Shown: positions 57,301-64,000 of the stretch, in pieces
Numbering within the stretch: position 1 is the stretch's first letter
Layout: each line of letters starts with the position of its first letter
NCBI GenBank assembly: GCA_036785325.1
Contig: JAXIVH010000249.1
Location: forward strand, 118,501 to 182,500
Source: Urophycis tenuis
Lineage: Eukaryota > Chordata > Actinopteri > Gadiformes > Phycidae
Length of the DNA: 64,000 nucleotides
Direction: 5' to 3'
Translations under genes and position numbers: made by a program
Notes under the pieces: generated by a model
What the model saw: the letters and a program-made list of their open reading frames with translations, nothing else
Told to the model about the DNA's origin: nothing
The model's database searches: none

Positions 57301-59193
57301 CACGGGCACGGGTTGCTGTTGATGAAGGCACGTGAATACACATGTTCTGCTCTTCGGCCCACAGCTTGAACATCATCCGGGTGATCAAGTTCCTGGTGCA
57401 GTTCGTCGTCTTCATCCACGTGGTGGCCGTTTTCTTCACCTGCTTCTGGCTGTTTAAAAGTGACTCTTGGGCTGGAGGCAGAGGTGGGCTTGCCGTTAGG
57501 GTCGTCTTCTTCTTATTGGTCTCCGGGGGGGTTTGGTTTACTGGTGAACCAGTCAGCATGTCTGTCTGCGGTGTGAGGACCACCAAGCCCTGCGTCCACA
57601 CGGCAGAATGTGTTTGGTGTTGCTGAGCCCCATGGCGTGTTCTGGTTCCCATGCGGTGCTTGTACCCTGTATCTTAACACGCATCGCCAGCCGGCCTGAA
57701 CAGGAGTAGAGCAATTACTCCTCTAGCTGACGCTTTTTATCCAAGGGTAGTTCCAGATGAGTCAGTGGAAAATCGAACAAGTCTTCTGGATTAGGATGAC
57801 CACATCGCGTGACTGCGAGGCTTGACGTTCTGTGTGTGTTTCGGCTGTAGACTTGGAAGATGCCGCGGATGTCTACGTTTACGCTGTGTACTGGGCCCTG
57901 AACACCTACACAACCACGGGCTTTGGCGACTTCACCGCCACCAACATGCAAGAGGTCGTCTTCAGCATCATCGTCATGGTGCTGTCCAAGATGCACCTGT
58001 GCTACAGCATGGGCATGCTCTCCTCCACCAAAACCAACAAGGCAGCCCTGCAGGTGGCCTACGAGGAGAAGCTACAGGTGAACTGCAGCGGCCCCACTGC
58101 ACTTTCCTTGGTTCACACAAATACGCTCACTTCATCCCGTGATCGGAGAGTATTCGGATCAGGTCTCATCATGGGTTCCACCTCTACCTGCAGGCTATCC
58201 AGAAGTGCATGCTGCATGAGAAAATACCCAAGCCTCTGCAGACCCGCGTGATGCATTTCTATAACCACCAGTGGACTCGCACCAGGGGCATCAACTGTGC
58301 GACGCTGTTCAGAGACATCCCGCTCACCCTGAAAAGTCAGATCCTCTCCAGGTGAGCATCTACGGCGGCTCGAGGCTTAGTCTTCCCTTGTCACAGGGGT
58401 TCGGATGTAAGAAAAATAGCAGATTTGATACGTACCTGAGGTGCATGGTGTTGATGTCTGTCTGTATCTGGCTGGCGTGCGTGCGTGGATGCAGAATGTG
58501 TCTCACATTGCTCCGGAAACACCAGCTGTTCATCCACGTTTCTGAAGCCTTCATGAGGACCATGGCCACCCAGATGCGGCTGAAGAGCTACACCACAGGT
58601 ACGGAACAGTAAGACGAGTAATGCAAACATAGCCCCCCCCCCCCCCCCCCAGTATCTGCTTGACACCACAAAGGTCGAACAACACCAGTCCAACACTTTA
58701 ATAGACAAGTTACTCAGAATCACATCAGACAAAGCAGTCTCATTTTCACCTTCTCAATGGAATTATAATTGTATAAAGAGCATCAGATGCGCTACATGCT
58801 ATGGCCCGTGTACTGTCCTTCACATGGACGGTGAGCTGAGTGGCCTGTGTTGACGCCCCCCCCCCCCCCCCCCCCCCCCCGGCCCGCTGTGTCCCAGGAG
58901 AGTACATCACCAGGCAGGGGGACGTGGGCGCAGGGATGAGCCTCATTCTCAGCGGCACGGTGCGGCTGGTCTCCGGCGGCCGGCGGGAGTGCGAGGCGTC
59001 CCTGGCCGTGGGCGCCGTGTTCGGAGCGCGGCAGCTGGTCCAGCGCCACCGCTGGGAGGACACGGCGGTGGCGGAGAGCTACGTGGACCTTCTGTTCCTC
59101 ACCAAGGAGGTGTTTGACGAGCTGCGCGGCCACTACCCCGCGGAAACGGAGGCGGTGGTGGCGCGCTTTTCAAACGTGGTCGGCCTGCATTGA
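45270..59193 (+). CDS. cngk: CNGK: four-repeat K+ channel with cyclic-nucleotide-binding domains
   Basis: Forty-two exons join in frame to 6417 nt, 2138 aa, with no internal stop. The protein carries four homologous repeats, each with S1-S6, a K+-type pore (GYGD, GYGD, GYGD, GFGD), a C-linker and a cyclic-nucleotide-binding domain, in one chain. That plan is known only for CNGK (tetraKCNG) channels. In sea urchin sperm CNGK opens with cGMP and hyperpolarises the flagellum during chemotaxis; the zebrafish orthologue is reported to respond to alkaline pH rather than cyclic nucleotides. It acts in the plasma membrane, presumably of sperm. I chose the ATG at 45270: it follows CGTAGTCGCC and gives a short acidic N-terminus just before S1. 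AATAAA at 59309, 116 bases after the stop, should end the mRNA. HCN or ordinary CNG subunits are excluded because they have one repeat per chain. Confidence 0.95.
45541..45640 (+). repeat. (TA)n-rich tract in cngk intron 1
   Basis: Repeated TATATATGTCATATACAG-like units of about 27-40 bp, strongly self-complementary, ending in a short GT run before exon 2. Confidence 0.8.
49193..52933 (+). other. cngk: cngk repeat II (exons 13-26)
   Basis: Exons: 49193-49331, 49434-49547, 49645-49817, 50087-50229, 50444-50553, 50754-50886, 51118-51234, 51343-51442, 51558-51704, 51900-51962, 52058-52212, 52286-52458, 52684-52792, 52874-52933. S4 is YSRLNRLIWLRK, the most canonical of the four. The pore is YWAMSTMTSVGYGDI (GYGD 760-763). 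The binding domain keeps FGE (944-946), but the phosphate-binding arginine is replaced (A955 in ungapped alignment, with Q954 beside it). Exon 24 must use the donor T|GTAAGG at 52459; the next AAG|GTTCTT option leads to a stop. Confidence 0.9.
53060..53112 (+). repeat. Fish repeat tail in cngk intron 26
   Basis: The string TTGGGATCAATAAAGTATTTCTAT is a common tail of interspersed repeats in teleosts, as I recall it. The AATAAA it contains (53090) is therefore unlikely to be a genuine cngk poly(A) site, although it could cause premature cleavage. Confidence 0.5.
53212..55825 (+). other. cngk: cngk repeat III (exons 27-34)
   Basis: Exons: 53212-53870, 53969-54072, 54404-54547, 54642-54803, 54915-55010, 55132-55281, 55413-55546, 55647-55825. 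One 659-base exon encodes S1 to S5 without interruption, unlike repeats I, II and IV. The pore is VSLYFAAATVCGVGYGDI (GYGD 1355-1358). The binding domain is the best preserved: MYFIEKGEVEVL, FGE (1579-1581) and R1590 in LPRAATIR. In the sea urchin channel the third site is the one reported to matter for cGMP. Exon 32 ends at a non-standard-looking GAG|GTTCTG donor, supported by the perfect NDIGSE-MYFIEKG join. An RRRRR run (about 1478-1482) lies in the C-linker region. Confidence 0.88.
54296..54392 (+). repeat. (TC)n tract before cngk exon 29
   Basis: About 97 bases of TC repeats with three interruptions, ending 11 bases before the exon 29 start at 54404, and serving as a very long polypyrimidine tract. 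Confidence 0.9.
56218..59193 (+). other. cngk: cngk repeat IV (exons 35-42)
   Basis: Exons: 56218-56423, 56848-56916, 57005-57279, 57365-57483, 57851-58077, 58194-58351, 58495-58598, 58898-59193. S4 is NLVRVGHLLRILSVF. The pore is VYWALNTYTTTGFGDFTA, with phenylalanine in the filter (GFGD 1901-1904). The binding domain is degenerate: FGE has become FGA (2082-2084) and the phosphate arginine is W2093, followed by E2094. The exon 34/35 join uses GGCT|GTGAGC (55825/55826) to keep phase. The last exon follows a 24-base C run. The chain ends SNVVGLH then TGA. Confidence 0.88.
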
Positions 59194-59308
59194 TGCCGGG
59201 CTCTGCTTCCTGTTTGAGTTGAGGTAGCTTTGAGTCATGAACGGTAAAAGTTTCTGTGGTCGCCGTTTGTGTCGAGTGCATTTTGGTACTCGACAATGTG
59301 TCAAATTT

Positions 59309-59314
59309 AATAAA
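59309..59314 (+). terminator. cngk: cngk poly(A) signal
   Basis: AATAAA 116 bases after the cngk stop codon, followed by a T/G-rich stretch (TTTGTATTGTCTTTG) suitable as the downstream element. Confidence 0.7.
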
Positions 59315-59413
59315 ACACTTTGTATTGTCTTTGTATTTTTTGTCTTTGTAGGCTGTTAATACTACCAATGAAATAACATCTGCAGTTCTCGGAAGAGTAG
59401 TGTAACATCCCAG

Positions 59414-59445
<32 letters not shown>

Positions 59446-61500
59446 CACATGTTGCTTCCCCAGAAAAAGAAACAATTGAAGCTGTCAAAGAGTTTAACTT
59501 AATCACAGTCGTCTGTGCAGTCTGATGCAGGCCCTGGAGAGTCTAGTGCTTCTTTCATTGTATGACTCACTCGCAGACTCTTGTTTGAACATATTTAGCC
59601 AGTGTATTCGTGTGGGTTGTGTCTGTGTCCGCGTGTTTATCTTTTCCCAGAACATTTTCACAAAGATAGTAAAAGAAACATACCAGAACGTGGTAGGTGG
59701 GGCTGTCTTAACTCAACACACTGGCTGATTGAACAGTTGTGAAAGGTTTCTGGGTAATTGAAAAATAAGATTTAACAAAAAATGCTTTGAAAACAAAACA
59801 CTAAGAGATATAACTTACCCTATTCTGCTTTGTAATTAATGTTTAATTTTTCTTTGCCCCTCTATACCACATGATTATTATATGTGATATTTGATATGAT
59901 ATGATATGATCATGATCCTGATTGCATCCTTGCATCAAATGACATTGTTCAGATGTTTCATTGTATACGGTGTGGATGGGGACAGTCTGTTTACAGTTAT
60001 AGCTAAATATTTAGCTCGAGAGTTAAGCTAATCTATACACCAGTATGATAACATCACACAGCATGGTTCAGGGCTGTTGGAGGGGAGCTGGAGACCCTGT
60101 TTGAACAGAGTGATCCATTCACAAAGATATGTCAAGGTGTGGTGAAACACACCTTCAAATGTCTTCAGGTGGTTTGTCTCTATGTGACTTTGGAACAACT
60201 GTCAAAAGGCATAAAGAGAGGAACCACCATCTTGCTATGCTGTTTATTATCTATATGCTTTTTTGACCGTTGTTCCAAATAAGGAGAGACACTTCGGGCA
60301 CAGCTGGCCAATCAAGAGTGAACAGCCGACCACAAGATGGTCAAAGTTCTGCTCCTACCTGTTCCTCTTCTAGTTGGCTATTTAGTGACGGGTCCTACTA
60401 CGCCATCTACTGGTATGCGGCCGCATAGCATACTATCCATGTAGACCGCTACAACATGGGCGTCCTGGTCTGACCCGGTCTGACCCTATATATATACAGT
60501 CTATGGTCTGACCATGAACATGATGGTCAGGTGAAAATACACACGCACACACATATGCACACATGAACGCGCGCGTGCACACACACTCCTTGAAGCGGAC
60601 AAGAAGACAACGCGTTTAATGAGGAATCGCAATCATGTTGTGCTCTCACATTTACGCTCCAGGCAGGCTTATATATAGTATAGGTATGTAAAACATGAAC
60701 TAATGTGCAGTTCTACACTTAAGTGGGATTCAGTAACAAGTCATGTCCTCTGACAGGCCTTTATTCCCTCGACAGAACATGTATCTTGTGTGTGGCGCTG
60801 GCTGGGACAGGACAGCACAACTGAAGGCGGGGAGAGATTAGTGCAGGTATGTGGCTGATCCTGTACAGTGAGGTGTGGGCGAGGAGCACCCCGGGGAGCT
60901 CTTCTGGGCGGCTCGCCGGCTGCTCAGACCGCTACTGGGCCACTGCGAAGACAGACGCAGACGTGTGTGGTTGGCAGACACTAGTCAACAGCGCTGCGGT
61001 GGGTATTCTGTTCGGCTCTTAGTGGGCCGTTGGGTGGACAGACGTACATGGAGAATTTCTTCTGTTTGATTTTCTATGCCGTTTGATGTTTGGATCAAAT
61101 AACCGGTCAGCTTCACGGCTCTTTTATGGTTGTTGTTTTTTTGTGTGGAAATTGTTATCCACACATCGCTGTTGTTTTGGTTTGTGAATAATTAAATCGT
61201 TTAATCTACGAAGTTATTTTAATTTCTGAAATTTTGTATTTAAAATTTTATTTTATAAGACTGAAAATACCAAGTTGAAACAAAACTAGTGCTGTACTTG
61301 GTTATAATGTAAATAATCATATTGTAAATTACAATGCAAATAGTTATCATGTAATAATAATAACATAGATATATAATTCATTTTCTAAAAAAATATCCTG
61401 CTCTCTCTTTTATTCCTGCACAAAAATTGAGCAAGCAATAATCGCTCTGGGATATGTAGGGTAGGGTTCCATTTATGCTAAACGCCCAGATCAGCAGTCT
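59315..61500. other. Intergenic region between cngk and the egr1-type gene
   Basis: No gene recognised. Contents: (CA)n at 59415-59441, a short TGATA repeat near 59887-59912, a (TA)4 block near 60486, mixed CA repeats at 60539-60586, and AT-rich sequence from 61190 to 61400. One perfect CArG box lies at 60275. Confidence 0.6.
60275..60284 (+). promoter_or_regulatory. Distal CArG box (SRE) upstream of egr1
   Basis: CCAAATAAGG fits CC(A/T)6GG exactly. It is about 1.6 kb upstream of the inferred egr1 transcription start. EGR1 genes are classic SRF targets with several SREs, so this may be a distal one; a single 10-mer also arises by chance. Confidence 0.4.
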
Positions 61501-61760
61501 TAGAGGAACTACCATGTATGGCCATGGAAGTAGGCCGCCACCGGAACCACTCCATTTGAAGAGCTGCTTCTGCTCTGTAGCAGTCGTTTCCGGCTATGGT
61601 GGCGCGCTAAACCCACACTTCGCATATATCTCATGTTAGATGCAGCCTGGTGGGTGCACTGAGTTTTCTGTAAATGTGCAATAGTCGAGAAACAACCCAA
61701 GATAATAACGCATAAAGCATAAAGCGACTCCTAACCGTATCGTTCTTCCGCAGACAATGC

Positions 61761-61824
61761 CCAAATATGGGCTTCCTCCACCCCATGTTCGGAAATTTGC
61801 GTCACGACAAGAGGCTTTATAAGG
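61761..61824 (+). promoter_or_regulatory. egr1: egr1 proximal promoter: CArG/Ets, CRE-like site and TATA box
   Basis: CCAAATATGG at 61761-61770 is a perfect CArG box, followed at once by GCTTCCTCC, an Ets-type core on the minus strand: the SRF-TCF arrangement of immediate-early genes. TGCGTCACG (61798-61806) is a CRE-like site, and TTTATAAGG (about 61816-61824) is a TATA box, predicting transcription start near 61850 and a 5' UTR of about 400 bases. The order SRE, CRE, TATA is that expected for Egr1, which is induced by growth factor, calcium and cAMP signals. Confidence 0.7.
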
Positions 61825-62249
61825 CGGCGGAGCGCCGTTGAAACACAGCACAGACTCTCAAGTTCAAGCGCAGTCAACGGTCCACCGAAACACTCAAACC
61901 TCGCGCTGAACTTTGAGGCATATCTGGAGAGCAAACTCAATCCACTTATTTGTCTTAATCACTTCACATAGGCTTTATGCACCCTTCTGGTATCTGAGTC
62001 AACACTTAAAAAAAAACAACAACATTTAAGTCAGGTGTAGCCTACGTTGTTGGAACTTGGTCTGGACAACGTTCAGCATTGGCTTCACCCGCGCACCACC
62101 TACACCGACAGCGGCCCGAGTCGAGCCAAAGTGCCTCTCCACCGGCTTCGCGGACATCGGTGGAAGCCGAGGCGGCGGACAAGGACTCTGATCCGCGGCG
62201 ACTGGACAATCGGGACCCGCTGAGCACCGCGTCCCAGGACATCCGTGAC

Positions 62250-64000
<1,751 letters not shown>

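Noticed and set aside
60875..61069. A 64-codon frame between cngk and egr1
   Set aside because: No conserved motif, splice context or promoter; consistent with chance.

Overview
This window is vertebrate nuclear DNA, almost certainly from a ray-finned fish. The genes are intron-rich with GT-AG junctions. The proteins are animal nucleoporin, splicing, histone-mRNA and immediate-early factors. Introns and intergenic DNA carry repeats typical of teleosts: very long (TG)n tracts, hAT- and TA-flanked DNA transposons, and SINE/LINE tails. I assembled six protein-coding genes by hand from splice sites and reading frame. The five complete coding sequences each sum to a multiple of three with no internal stop.

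Layout. (1) nup98 (Nup98-Nup96 precursor), + strand, core promoter near 1046, coding 3046-20752 in 34 coding exons, 1894 aa. (2) zmat2 (spliceosomal zinc-finger protein), - strand, 25649-23665, six exons, 200 aa, convergent with nup98. (3) slbp2-like histone stem-loop-binding protein, + strand, 26149-30352, seven exons, 293 aa, head-to-head with zmat2 across 500 bp. (4) fam53c, + strand, non-coding first exon near 32000-32146, coding 34780-39656, 492 aa. (5) cngk, + strand, 45270-59193, 42 exons, 2138 aa: a single-chain four-repeat K+ channel with four pores and four cyclic-nucleotide-binding domains, related to the sperm CNGK/tetraKCNG channel of sea urchin and zebrafish. (6) an egr1-type immediate-early zinc-finger gene, + strand, coding from 62250 and cut by the window end, with a TATA box and CArG/SRE boxes upstream.

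The genes do not form one pathway. zmat2, fam53c and egr1 are near each other on human 5q31, so the right-hand part is a conserved block. nup98 and slbp2 have been joined to it in this lineage. The most interesting gene is cngk, a pseudotetrameric channel whose four cyclic-nucleotide sites have decayed unequally.

The most unusual non-coding structure is in nup98 intron 26. The 3' splice site and first ~45 bases of the next exon have been copied into a decoy-acceptor minisatellite, later broken up by two mobile-element insertions. Other notable signals are a TCTCGCGAGA palindrome at the nup98 promoter, 60-70-copy TG tracts abutting nup98 splice acceptors, a hAT element with intact 8-bp target duplication in fam53c, and nested transposons in nup98 intron 7.
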